Positions 1 to 7,208 of a DNA stretch of 12,797 nucleotides are shown here, one piece after another; the first letter of the stretch is position 1, and each line of letters starts with the position of its first letter. The position numbers and the translations under genes are program-made. This stretch comes from an uncultured Collinsella sp. GTDB lineage: Bacteria > Actinomycetota > Coriobacteriia > Coriobacteriales > Coriobacteriaceae. The notes under the pieces were generated by a model that ran no database searches, was not told the origin of the DNA, and worked only from the letters and a program-made list of their open reading frames with translations. The stretch spans positions 1 to 12,797 of the forward strand of contig CAUDZT010000063.1 of NCBI GenBank assembly GCA_958453935.1, read 5' to 3'.

Positions 1-224
1 CAAGCAGAGTCGTTCAAAAGGTTATTAGTGGCCGGGCCCGCTCCCTTATGCACCACCATTGGGAACTTTGGCTGATAGATTTAGCGCGACGGGGGTTTGG
101 CTGAAGGGACCTTTGGTATCCGTTCGGACACTTTGGCCCTTGATGAACGTTTGGCTGATTGCTGCTTTGGGTACTCTTTGGGTTACTTTGGGTTTGTTTG
201 ATTTTTAATTGTTGGAGGGCTTGT
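1..224. other. Non-coding, T/G-rich region upstream of the nitroreductase gene
   Basis: I see no convincing gene here. Plus frame 1 is open from position 1 to a TGA at 73-75 (24 codons). It could be the tail of a gene outside the window, but I do not recognise the peptide. From about 137 onward the plus strand is poor in C and rich in T and G. The stretch carries repeated TTTGG words, listed separately. An in-frame TTG at 159 could extend the downstream gene, but it has no ribosome binding site and would add a tail not seen in the family, so I treat this part as leader. I found no clear -35/-10 pair. Confidence 0.5.
66..191 (+). repeat. Cluster of eight TTTGG-containing short repeats
   Basis: CTTTGG or GTTTGG starts at 66, 95, 111, 131, 149, 165, 176 and 186, so the spacing shrinks from 29 to 10 bases towards the gene. 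Three copies extend to TTTGGCTGA (67-75, 96-104, 150-158). Three others share a preceding half: GGGAACTTTGG (61-71), GGGACCTTTGG (106-116) and GGACACTTTGG (126-136). The array is degenerate, all in one orientation, and ends about 34 bases before the ATG of the nitroreductase gene. It could be a binding array, a dispersed repeat remnant, or a by-product of the T/G-rich composition. The role is unknown. Confidence 0.5.
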
Positions 225-755
225 ATGGCGTATTTGGATCTGGCTCGTGGTCGGTATTCTTGTCGGTTGTTTGAGGATCGTCCTGTGGAGCGAGCGGTGG
301 TTGATGCTGTTATTGAGGCGGGGCGTATTGCTCCTTCTGCTTGTAATAATCATCCAACCCGTGTGATGGTGTTGGATACGCCTGAGCTTCTAGAGAAGGC
401 TGCTGATTGTCAGCCTCGGTTTGCTCGTGATGGGTCTATCTTTGGGGCTCCGCTTGTCTTCCTTATTTGCAGCGTTACCGATGATGCTTGGGTGCGCCCG
501 TATGACCAGATGAATTCCAGTGAAATCGATACGTCCATCGTGTGTGATCAGATGATGATGGAGGCCACCGAGCAGGGCCTAGGAACGTGCTGGGTATGCC
601 ATTTTAAGCCTGAGGTGGCACAGGAGCAGTTCAATCTGCCCAAGGGCGTCTATCCCTATCACATGCTCGTCTGTGGCTATCCCGCCGACCACATCGCCGA
701 TCCCGAGCATCGCGAGGCCCGCACCATTCCCCTCTCCAACTTCCTCCTCAAGTAG
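225..755 (+). CDS. Nitroreductase-family flavoprotein
   Basis: This is a 176-residue protein of the small, FMN-dependent nitroreductase fold. Members reduce nitro groups, quinones or flavins with NAD(P)H in the cytoplasm; the substrate here cannot be told from sequence. Supporting motifs are the N-terminal RYSCRLFEDRPVE at residues 10-22 (phosphate-binding Arg/Ser region), APSACNNHP at about 37-45, and a C-terminal EATEQGLGTCWV segment typical of the FMN site. I chose the ATG at 225 because GGAGGG at 214-219 sits 5 bases before it and the family motif begins just after it. A longer reading from TTG 159 has no such site. The gene is alone on the plus strand and converges on divIVA. Codon use changes sharply within the gene: only one of the first 71 codons ends in C, whereas about 24 of the last 35 do. 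Family assignment is firm; function is not. Confidence 0.85.
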   Translation: MAYLDLARGRYSCRLFEDRPVERAVVDAVIEAGRIAPSACNNHPTRVMVLDTPELLEKAADCQPRFARDGSIFGAPLVFLICSVTDDAWVRPYDQMNSSEIDTSIVCDQMMMEATEQGLGTCWVCHFKPEVAQEQFNLPKGVYPYHMLVCGYPADHIADPEHREARTIPLSNFLLK

Positions 756-801
756 ATTTTTGGGACATGCCTTAAAATCTACCTTCTACCGCTCACCCGT
801 T

Positions 802-845
802 CGCCGAGTTCTGCGTCATCGCACGCAGAGCTCGGCGTTTCGTTT
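802..845 (+). terminator. Rho-independent terminator of the nitroreductase gene
   Basis: CGCCGAG (802-808) and TCTGCGT (810-816) pair with ACGCAGA (823-829) and CTCGGCG (831-837). U809/G830 makes a wobble pair, so the stem is 15 bp around a 6-base loop. TTTCGTTT follows at 838-845. The T-rich tail lies only on the plus-strand side, so it serves the gene ending at 755. Confidence 0.85.
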
Positions 846-865
846 CCCAACCCGTATACAGCCAC

Positions 866-894
866 AAAAAAGGAGCCCGCAGGTGCGAGCTCCT
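866..894 (-). terminator. Rho-independent terminator after divIVA
   Basis: Read on the minus strand, AGGAGC (894-889) pairs with GCTCCT (876-871). An inner CGC/GCG stem (887-885 with 880-878) follows after one mismatch, with a 4-base loop. The stem runs straight into six Ts (871-866). It lies 30 bases after the divIVA stop and closes the long minus-strand block. Confidence 0.85.
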
Positions 895-923
895 CTTAAG
901 GACACTAGATTGCAGATCTGGTG

Positions 924-1601
924 CTAGTCCAGGTCGTCAGCGGCGAAGTTGTCGATCGGGGCGAAAGGGTCGGCCACGGGGACAACCGGATCAGCGACGG
1001 GCAGCGGCTCGGCAGCAGGCACGGTCACGGCAGGAGAAGCGGCAGAACCGACCGGCGTGGAGGCCATGAGGTCGGCCGGGAAGGAATTCTGGGCATCGTC
1101 CATGAAGTGCTGGATGAGCTTGAGGTACTCGGCCTTGAACTCCTCGCGGGAAGCCTTAAGACGATCGATTTCCTCGAGCTCGGCCTGCTTCTCGGTCAGA
1201 GCCTGGCGGATAACCTCGCGGGCCTTGGCGTCGGCCTCGTTGCGGATACGGTCAGCGTTCTCGTTAGCGTCGTTGACAATTGCCTCGGCGGTCTGCTGGG
1301 CCGCAATGAGAGCGGCGGAAATCTGACGCTCCTGAGCGGAGAAGTCAGGGGCGGGAGCAGCCACGGGCGCGGCAGGAACGGCCTGAGCGGCGGTATCCTG
1401 GGCCTGGGCAAGCTGAGCCTGCGCGTCGGCAAGCTGCTGCTCGGTGGCGGTCAGGCGACCCTTAAGATCAACGATCTTGGCAAGCATGGCGTCAACCTCT
1501 GAGGACAGCGTCTCCAAAAAGACGTCGACCTCGGCGGGATCATAGCCGCGCTTGGCCTCAGAGAAAGTCTGAGCCTGGATGTCAGCAGGGGTAATAGCCA
1601 T
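924..1601 (-). CDS. divIVA: DivIVA-domain cell pole/septum protein
   Basis: This is a 225-residue cytoplasmic scaffold of the DivIVA family, which gathers at curved membrane (poles and septa) and recruits partners in growth and division. The N-terminus (residues 1-30) is the classic lipid-binding domain: MAITPADIQAQTF, then KRGYDPAEVDVFL. Residues 32-70 and about 88-170 are predicted coiled coil, rich in A, Q, E and K. An Ala/Pro linker (about 71-87) separates them, and the tail (about 175-225) is Pro/Ala/Asp-rich and acidic. AAGGAG (1614-1609) lies 7 bases before the ATG. It is the last gene of the minus-strand block, 61 bases after yggT, and is followed by a strong terminator. In actinobacteria the homologue (Wag31) steers polar growth; whether that applies here is not shown by the sequence. 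Confidence 0.93.
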   Translation of the reverse strand: MAITPADIQAQTFSEAKRGYDPAEVDVFLETLSSEVDAMLAKIVDLKGRLTATEQQLADAQAQLAQAQDTAAQAVPAAPVAAPAPDFSAQERQISAALIAAQQTAEAIVNDANENADRIRNEADAKAREVIRQALTEKQAELEEIDRLKASREEFKAEYLKLIQHFMDDAQNSFPADLMASTPVGSAASPAVTVPAAEPLPVADPVVPVADPFAPIDNFAADDLD

Positions 1602-1662
1602 AACAAGTCTCCTTTTTCATCGCCTCGGCGCTACACGCCCGACGTAAGTTACAAAGTCAGTT

Positions 1663-1944
1663 CTATACGAGTATACCTATAAGAAGCTGCAGAACCAGCC
1701 TCTGCACCAACTGCAACGCAATAATCGCAACGACCGGCGAAAAATCGATACCGCCCATCGGCGGAATGAAACGACGGAACAGGTTGAGCCACGGACCGCA
1801 CACGCTATCGAGCACCGCAGCAATATCCTGAAGTAAACCACCCTGCTTCATGGGAATCCACGTCATAAAGCAGTAGACGACAATGAGCGTGGAATAGAAG
1901 TTGAACAGCGTGTTGACCAGCTGGACGATAGTGTAGATGTTGAT
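1663..1944 (-). CDS. yggT: YggT-family membrane protein with an apparent AUC start codon
   Basis: This small integral membrane protein of the YggT family has 93 residues if read from the AUC at 1944-1942. It has two hydrophobic segments (about residues 3-28 and 62-92) flanking a conserved loop with TWIP, LFRRFIPPMGG and IDFSP. The function of the family is poorly known; it is often found beside sepF and yggS. Between the in-frame TAA that ends sepF (1968-1966) and the first in-frame ATG at 1866 there is no ATG, GTG or TTG. Starting at 1866 would remove the whole first membrane segment and has no ribosome binding site. GAGGAG (1956-1951) lies 6 bases before the AUC, and the sequence from there (I/M-N-I-Y-T-I-V-Q-L) reads like a family N-terminus. 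I therefore infer initiation at AUC. An AUU at 1950 is too close to GAGGAG. A sequencing error or mutation of an original ATG is possible. Confidence 0.8.
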   Translation of the reverse strand: MNIYTIVQLVNTLFNFYSTLIVVYCFMTWIPMKQGGLLQDIAAVLDSVCGPWLNLFRRFIPPMGGIDFSPVVAIIALQLVQRLVLQLLIGILV

Positions 1945-1950
1945 GGGAAT

Positions 1951-1956
1951 CTCCTC
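1951..1956 (-). promoter_or_regulatory. Ribosome binding site that decides the yggT start
   Basis: GAGGAG read on the minus strand lies 9 bases past the sepF stop codon and 6 bases before the AUC at 1944. It is the only good Shine-Dalgarno match in the sepF-yggT gap, and its spacing points to the AUC rather than to the internal ATG at 1866. Confidence 0.7.
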
Positions 1957-1965
1957 GTCTTGTCT

Positions 1966-2688
1966 TTACTTAAGGTAGCCGTCGGCACGAAGCTTCTTGA
2001 GATCGGAATCTTTGACCTCGCAACCGGCGGGCAGCACCATGAACACGCGGTCGCCTACCTCCTTGACCGTGGCGCCCAGACCGCAGGCAAAGCCGTAAGA
2101 GAAGTCCAAGACGCGCTTGGCAACTTCGGTGCGTACGCCCACAAAAATCAGTGCGACAGGCTGCTTGGTGCGAACGCGGCGCACCACGGTCTCCACGTCG
2201 TCATAGCTCTCGGGGCGCAGAACATAGGCCGGCAGCTGCGGCGTGGCGTTGATGATATTGCTCGCATAGGCCGAGGCATCGCTCGGTGCAGGCGTGGGCG
2301 CAGCGGCGGCACGGGCGCGGGTGTTCTCGGCGTAGCTCGACGGCGTGTCATAGGCACCAGGACGATAACCGCTCGCAACGCTGTCCTGCGAGCGCGAAGG
2401 CGGGTTATACGTCGTGGCATGGCGAGAGTCATCGCCGACCAGCTGACCGGAGCGCGTATACACGGCAACCGACTCAGCTTCACCACGGCGCGTCTGACCA
2501 AGCAGGCCGTTGCTCGGCTCATCTTGGGTGTAGAAGCCCTCGCCCGAAGCACCGCTGTAGCCGTTGTCCTGATAACCATCGTCATAGCCGTCATCGTAGC
2601 CGTAGTCGTCGTCCTGGCCATAACCCTGGTCGTAACCCTGCTGGCCGCCCAGGTGCATCTTATTTTTAATCTCGTCAAGGAAGCCCAT
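1966..2688 (-). CDS. sepF: SepF cell-division protein, FtsZ membrane anchor
   Basis: This is a 240-residue SepF, which binds the FtsZ C-terminal peptide and tethers the Z ring to the membrane. In actinobacteria, which lack FtsA, this is thought to be the main anchor. Residues 1-13 (MGFLDEIKNKMHL) form the expected membrane-binding amphipathic helix. Residues about 14-145 are a low-complexity linker, with seven tyrosines among Asp/Gly/Gln in residues 19-44. The conserved core runs from about 150 to 240, with VLRPESYDDVETVV, then RVLDFSYGFACGLGATVKE and VFMVLP. Family members are often about 150 residues, so the linker makes this one long, as is common in actinobacteria. The ATG at 2688 is chosen because TCCTC on the plus strand (2696-2700) gives GAGGA 7 bases upstream and the protein then begins with the known helix. 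An upstream in-frame extension to 2739 lacks this. Confidence 0.95.
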   Translation of the reverse strand: MGFLDEIKNKMHLGGQQGYDQGYGQDDDYGYDDGYDDGYQDNGYSGASGEGFYTQDEPSNGLLGQTRRGEAESVAVYTRSGQLVGDDSRHATTYNPPSRSQDSVASGYRPGAYDTPSSYAENTRARAAAAPTPAPSDASAYASNIINATPQLPAYVLRPESYDDVETVVRRVRTKQPVALIFVGVRTEVAKRVLDFSYGFACGLGATVKEVGDRVFMVLPAGCEVKDSDLKKLRADGYLK

Positions 2689-2748
2689 GGTTGTGTCCTC
2701 TCGCGGTTTAGTGCAGGCGCCCCGATAATCAGTGCGCACTTCAGAGCC

Positions 2749-3486
2749 TTATTTTACTGCAAACTCCGGGCTAAATACTACCCTGCCCAGGCGAACGAGC
2801 GTAGAGCCCTCCTCAAGGGCAGGCTCAAAGTCCTCGCTCATGCCGCAGGAAAGCTCAGGCAGTCTCAGATCGGGATGCGCCACTTCCAGCTCATCCCTCA
2901 GCTCTCGCAGCCCGGCAAAAGTGCGACGTGCCACATCCTTGTTCCCCCGAGGGGCCATAGTCATAAGGCCCTGCACACAAATTCCCTCAAGTTCCGCAAG
3001 CTCGCCGGCAGCGCCACGAATCTCATCGGGCGAAAAGCCGCCCTTGGACTCCTCGCCGCTTACGTTGACCTCAATCAGCACCTGCTGGGGGGCGGCGAGC
3101 TCGCCTGCCTCAATCTTGCGGACAGCACGGCTCGAGATCGCCTGCGCCAGATGCAGCGAACCCACCGAGTGAATCAGCTCGGCTGAGCCCAGCACCGCAT
3201 TGATCTTATTGGTCTGCAGGTTGCCGATCATATCGAAGCGCACCTCGGGCAGCTCCGGATGCTCCGCCAGACCCGTGAGCTTGCGAACCAGCTCCTGCGG
3301 GCGGTTCTCGGCAAAATGGCGATACCCCGCCTGGATGGCGGCAACGGTCTCATCGACACCAACGGTCTTGGACACGGCAATGAGGCGCGCGGCGTCGTGG
3401 GGGCGGCCCGCGCGATCGAGCGCCGCATAAAAACGTTCCAGAATCTGCTCGCGGCGAGCGCGCATCAAGTCCAAATAGTTATCCAT
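2749..3486 (-). CDS. yggS: YggS/PROSC-type PLP-binding protein
   Basis: This is a 245-residue pyridoxal-phosphate-binding protein of the YggS (PLPBP) family, which has an alanine-racemase-like barrel but no known enzyme activity. It helps balance PLP and amino-acid pools in the cytoplasm. Lys40 in LIAVSKTVG is the expected Schiff-base lysine. Other family blocks are ENRPQEL, MIGNLQTNK, LIHSVGS, VLIEVNVSGEESKGGF, GLMTMAP and LSCGMSEDFEPALEEGST with VRLGRVVF near the end. The ATG at 3486 has GGAGG (3500-3496) 9 bases upstream and fits the usual family length; the reading can be extended to 3570 but without support. It lies 119 bases after phoU and 60 bases before sepF, resuming the standard yggS-sepF-yggT order. 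Confidence 0.95.
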   Translation of the reverse strand: MDNYLDLMRARREQILERFYAALDRAGRPHDAARLIAVSKTVGVDETVAAIQAGYRHFAENRPQELVRKLTGLAEHPELPEVRFDMIGNLQTNKINAVLGSAELIHSVGSLHLAQAISSRAVRKIEAGELAAPQQVLIEVNVSGEESKGGFSPDEIRGAAGELAELEGICVQGLMTMAPRGNKDVARRTFAGLRELRDELEVAHPDLRLPELSCGMSEDFEPALEEGSTLVRLGRVVFSPEFAVK

Positions 3487-3536
3487 TGCTAATCGCCTCC
3501 GCTGACAGCCAAACAAGTAGTCCCATGCTAACGCAA

Positions 3537-3568
3537 GAGCGCGGTCCCGCATGTGCAAGGCCGCGCTC
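3537..3568 (-). terminator. Hairpin between phoU and yggS, possible weak terminator
   Basis: GAGCGCGG (minus strand 3568-3561) pairs with CCGCGCTC (3544-3537), an 8-bp GC stem with a 16-base loop. It is followed only by TTGCGTT, so the T tract is poor. It sits 37 bases after the end of the phosphate operon (phoU stop at 3606). It may partly end or protect that transcript before yggS, or do nothing. Termination here is a guess. Confidence 0.35.
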
Positions 3569-3605
3569 ACTTAGGTATTTACAATCTTTCGACGAACGGG
3601 GTCAC

Positions 3606-4463
3606 TTACTCCTCGTCGTCCTCGCCATCGTCCTCGTCCTCAAGATGATCGAGCAGGTAGCGAAGACCCTCGCTGACCTCGTTGGCGGGCACCTTGGCAA
3701 CGTAACGCGCGTCGACGGCGGGCCTCATGATGACGCCCTCGCCCGAAGGCACGCGCATGCTCTCGAGCTCGTCCTCGTCCGTGCGGGCGATATCGCCGGC
3801 ATTCATGCGCTGACCAGTCAGCAGGAAGGTCAGGCGGCAGGCGGCATCGATGGAAATCGAGGCGATGCGATCGAGGTAGCGCGAAACCATGATGGCGCGG
3901 CGCAGGTCGTCATAGTTGCTGTCGTCGTCCATAAAGTCGCCCGTATCCATACGGTTAAAGGTGCGGAAGAACTTCTCGTAGGCGGCGTGCACTGGCTCGT
4001 CCTCGACGGCCAAGTTGCAGATGATGGACATGTCGTTGGTGACGAGCGCAGAAAGCGAAGAGCCCAGCACCTGGTAGACGGCCTCAGCCTCGGCCTCGAC
4101 CGTGCCGACAAGCTCCTTGGGCAGCGAGATGTCGGCCTTGATCATATGACGCGTGGCACGGCAGATCTGGCGGACCTTATCGGTCATGCGTTGCAGGTTA
4201 AAGTCGACGTAGATGATCGTCTGAAGCAGGCGGAAGTCGGAGGCGACCGGTGACTGCGTGGCAATCAGGTTGTAGCAGACGGCCTCCAGGTTGGCGCAGC
4301 GTGCGTCAATCGAAAGCGTGCGCTTCTTGGTCTTGGTGGCGAGCTTGCGGTCGTCGGTCACATAGGCCTTAACGGCATCGTGGAGGGCCAGATCGACGGC
4401 CTCGTAGATGCTCAGCATCTCGTGACGGGCCTCGATGAGCTGACGGGAAAACAGTTTGCGCAT
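3606..4463 (-). CDS. phoU: PhoU-like phosphate signalling regulator with acidic tail
   Basis: This is a 285-residue PhoU, a helical cytoplasmic protein that works with the Pst transporter to restrain phosphate uptake and Pho signalling. Two three-helix-bundle repeats are expected. The metal-site helices can be placed at NLQRMTDKVRQIC (89-101) and RYLDRIASISIDA (195-207). Against the usual LERIGDxA pattern, the first Glu is Gln91 and the second motif has Ser where Asp is usual, while Asp95 and Asp198 remain. About 65 extra residues follow the normal end, finishing in an acidic run from about 274. Typical PhoU proteins are about 215-240 residues. GGAGT (4473-4469) lies 5 bases before the ATG. 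It follows pstB by 92 bases, the normal last position in a pst operon. No histidine kinase or response regulator gene is in the window. Confidence 0.88.
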   Translation of the reverse strand: MRKLFSRQLIEARHEMLSIYEAVDLALHDAVKAYVTDDRKLATKTKKRTLSIDARCANLEAVCYNLIATQSPVASDFRLLQTIIYVDFNLQRMTDKVRQICRATRHMIKADISLPKELVGTVEAEAEAVYQVLGSSLSALVTNDMSIICNLAVEDEPVHAAYEKFFRTFNRMDTGDFMDDDSNYDDLRRAIMVSRYLDRIASISIDAACRLTFLLTGQRMNAGDIARTDEDELESMRVPSGEGVIMRPAVDARYVAKVPANEVSEGLRYLLDHLEDEDDGEDDEE

Positions 4464-4483
4464 GGTTCACTCCAATCAGTTGG

Positions 4484-4530
4484 GTGCGGTCATGCCGCCC
4501 GCACAGTGAATACGCACCGGACCAGGTCCG
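4484..4530. other. Two inverted repeats in the pstB-phoU gap
   Basis: GTGCGG (4484-4489) can pair with CCGCAC (4499-4504). CGGACCAGGTCCG (4518-4530) is a perfect palindrome around a single central base. Neither is followed by a T tract on the minus strand, so they are not obvious terminators. In the mRNA they could trim or stabilise the 3' end of the pst message and set phoU levels; this is inference. Confidence 0.35.
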
Positions 4531-4555
4531 ATCGGATTGGGACTAGTCGCACCGA

Positions 4556-5359
<804 letters not shown>

Positions 5360-5371
5360 GGGACTCCTTAA

Positions 5372-6277
5372 CTAGCGACGCTTGCGCGACAGGAAGCGCG
5401 CAAACAGGTTGAAGGCCAGAATGATCACCATCAGCAAGAGCGCGGTGCCATAGGCTGCGTTCATGTTGATGCCGTCGTTTGCAAGCAGGTACAGGTGAAC
5501 CGTCATGGGCCGGCCGGAATCGAGCGGCGAAATAGGTAGATTGATGGCCTGGCCCATGGTGTAGAGCACCACCGCGGTCTCGCCAATGGCACGGCCGATG
5601 GCGAGGACGATACCCGTGGCAATACGACCAAAGGCAGAAGGAAGCACGATCTTGGAGACGACCTGCCACTTGGTGGCGCCCAGGCCGTACGCACCCCACC
5701 GGATATAGCGCGGAACGGCGCGAATGGCCTCTTCGGTGGTGCGCATGACGATGGGAAGCATCAAGAGCGCAAGCGCCAGAGCGGCCGAGACCATCGAAAG
5801 GCCCAGACCCATAGCCTCGACAAACAAGGCGTAGCCAAACAGGCCCATAACGATGGAGGGCACCGAGGCCAAAGCGTCAGCAGCGTAGCGAATGAGCTCA
5901 ACGATCTTGCCCTGCTTGGCGTACTCGGCCAGATAGACGGCTGCCAGCACAGCGATCGGCGTGCAGATAAGCATGGCGAGCGCCGTCACATAGACGGTCG
6001 AGACGATCGTGGGCCAAATACCGCCCTCGGCGTTGACGCCCTGGGGCCAACCGAAGATAAAGTCGAGCGAGATGTGTGGCAGGCCGTTGATGACCACGTA
6101 GGCGATGATAGCGACCAGCACCAGCGTGGTGATGTATGCCGCGGCACGGAACACGCCAAGCATGATCTTGTTGGACAGGTCCTTGTTGATGCGGCCCTTC
6201 TTGCCGTGGGAAAGGGCACGCTTGATGCGCTCGCGCGACGAGGTCGTATCGACCGTCGTGTCAACGGAATCGGGCAT
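5372..6277 (-). CDS. pstA: Phosphate ABC transporter permease PstA
   Basis: This is a 301-residue membrane subunit that forms the phosphate channel with PstC. A charged cytoplasmic N-terminus (1-40) precedes a first membrane helix at about 45-65, then a GIWPTIVSTVYVT segment opens the core transporter domain. The ABC-coupling EAA loop lies at about 182-215 (EEAIRAVP ... GLGATKWQVV ... VLPSAF), and GRAIGETAVV follows as in other PstA proteins. The reading frame starts 3 bases after the pstC stop, and the purine-rich 3' end of pstC (GAGGGGGTAG) provides its ribosome binding site, which suggests coupled translation. Confidence 0.96.
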   Translation of the reverse strand: MPDSVDTTVDTTSSRERIKRALSHGKKGRINKDLSNKIMLGVFRAAAYITTLVLVAIIAYVVINGLPHISLDFIFGWPQGVNAEGGIWPTIVSTVYVTALAMLICTPIAVLAAVYLAEYAKQGKIVELIRYAADALASVPSIVMGLFGYALFVEAMGLGLSMVSAALALALLMLPIVMRTTEEAIRAVPRYIRWGAYGLGATKWQVVSKIVLPSAFGRIATGIVLAIGRAIGETAVVLYTMGQAINLPISPLDSGRPMTVHLYLLANDGINMNAAYGTALLLMVIILAFNLFARFLSRKRR

Positions 6278-6280
6278 AGC

Positions 6281-7207
6281 CTACCCCCTCTTCTTCTTGG
6301 AAACCAGGCGGACGATGCCCACCAGCGTGGCGGAAATGATAAACAGGACCACGCCCATGCCGAACAGCGCCGAGCGATGCAGACCCGAGGAATAGCTCAT
6401 GTCGAGCGCAATCTGGCTCGTGAGCGTCGAGATGGGGCTCGCAATGCTGTCGGGAATAACCGGGGCGTTACCCACGACCATGAGCACGGCCATGGTCTCG
6501 CCGATGGCACGGCCCATACCCAGCACGATGGCATCCACGATACCCAGCTTAGCGGCAGGTAGCACGACCTTATAGATGGTCTGCCACTTAGTAGCACCCA
6601 TGGCATACGATGCCTCGCGAATACCCATGGGAATGGAATTGAGGGCATCGATGGTGAGCGTGGTGATGGTAGGGACGATCATGATGGCAAGCACGAACCA
6701 CGCCGTCAGCGCACCAAAACCAAGACCACCGGTCAGTTGCGCGATAAACGGACGGATGATGATCATGCCAAAGAAGCCATAGATGATAGAAGGGATGCCG
6801 GCCAACAGGTCAACGGCAGGGCTGATGAGCTTGCGCACGCGCTTGCTGGCGATCTCGACCAGATACACGGCCGTGCCCACGCCTAGGGGCACACCCATGG
6901 CGAGCGCACCGACGGTCACCAGACCCGAGCCGGCAAGCAGCGACACGATGCCGTAGTGGCCCTCAGAGGGCGCCCACGTAAAGCTAAAGAAGTCCGCCAG
7001 ACCGATGTCGGTAAAGACGGGCAGCGCCGAGTACGTGGTAAAGACAAAAATCAGGATGACGGTAACAACCGCCAAGAACGCGCAGGCAAAGAAAATCCAC
7101 TGCAGCGCCTTCTCCTTGATATAGGTGCTGCGCGATACGAGCGCCAGCTCGCGCTTCTTGGGCGCCTGAGCATTCTGCTCAGTCTGGGAGTTTTCCTGTG
7201 CTTCCAT
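6281..7207 (-). CDS. pstC: Phosphate ABC transporter permease PstC
   Basis: This is a 308-residue membrane permease, partner of PstA. A hydrophilic, Gln/Lys-rich N-terminus (1-35) is followed by a first helix at about 37-58, then SEGHYGIVSLLAGSG leading into the core. The EAA loop is at about 198-219 (REASYAMGATKWQTIYKVVLP), followed by GMGRAIGETMAVLMVVGN, a PstC hallmark. I take the ATG at 7207, one base after the pstS stop, because GGGAG lies 8 bases upstream. A GTG at 7216 gives three more residues and overlaps pstS, but its ribosome binding site would be too close. Confidence 0.95.
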   Translation of the reverse strand: MEAQENSQTEQNAQAPKKRELALVSRSTYIKEKALQWIFFACAFLAVVTVILIFVFTTYSALPVFTDIGLADFFSFTWAPSEGHYGIVSLLAGSGLVTVGALAMGVPLGVGTAVYLVEIASKRVRKLISPAVDLLAGIPSIIYGFFGMIIIRPFIAQLTGGLGFGALTAWFVLAIMIVPTITTLTIDALNSIPMGIREASYAMGATKWQTIYKVVLPAAKLGIVDAIVLGMGRAIGETMAVLMVVGNAPVIPDSIASPISTLTSQIALDMSYSSGLHRSALFGMGVVLFIISATLVGIVRLVSKKKRG

Positions 7208-7208
7208 G

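Noticed and set aside
1..75. 24-codon open stretch at the left edge as the end of an upstream gene
   Set aside because: It is too short, no recognisable residues are present, and other plus frames are equally plausible.
159..224. TTG start giving a 198-residue nitroreductase with a hydrophobic N-terminus
   Set aside because: No ribosome binding site precedes it, the added residues come from the TTTGG repeat DNA, and GGAGGG with the ATG at 225 fits the family start.
1960..3186. Long plus-strand open frame (408 codons)
   Set aside because: It lies opposite sepF and yggS, which have clear family motifs and ribosome binding sites. The plus frame has no recognisable domain and is an antisense shadow typical of GC-rich DNA.
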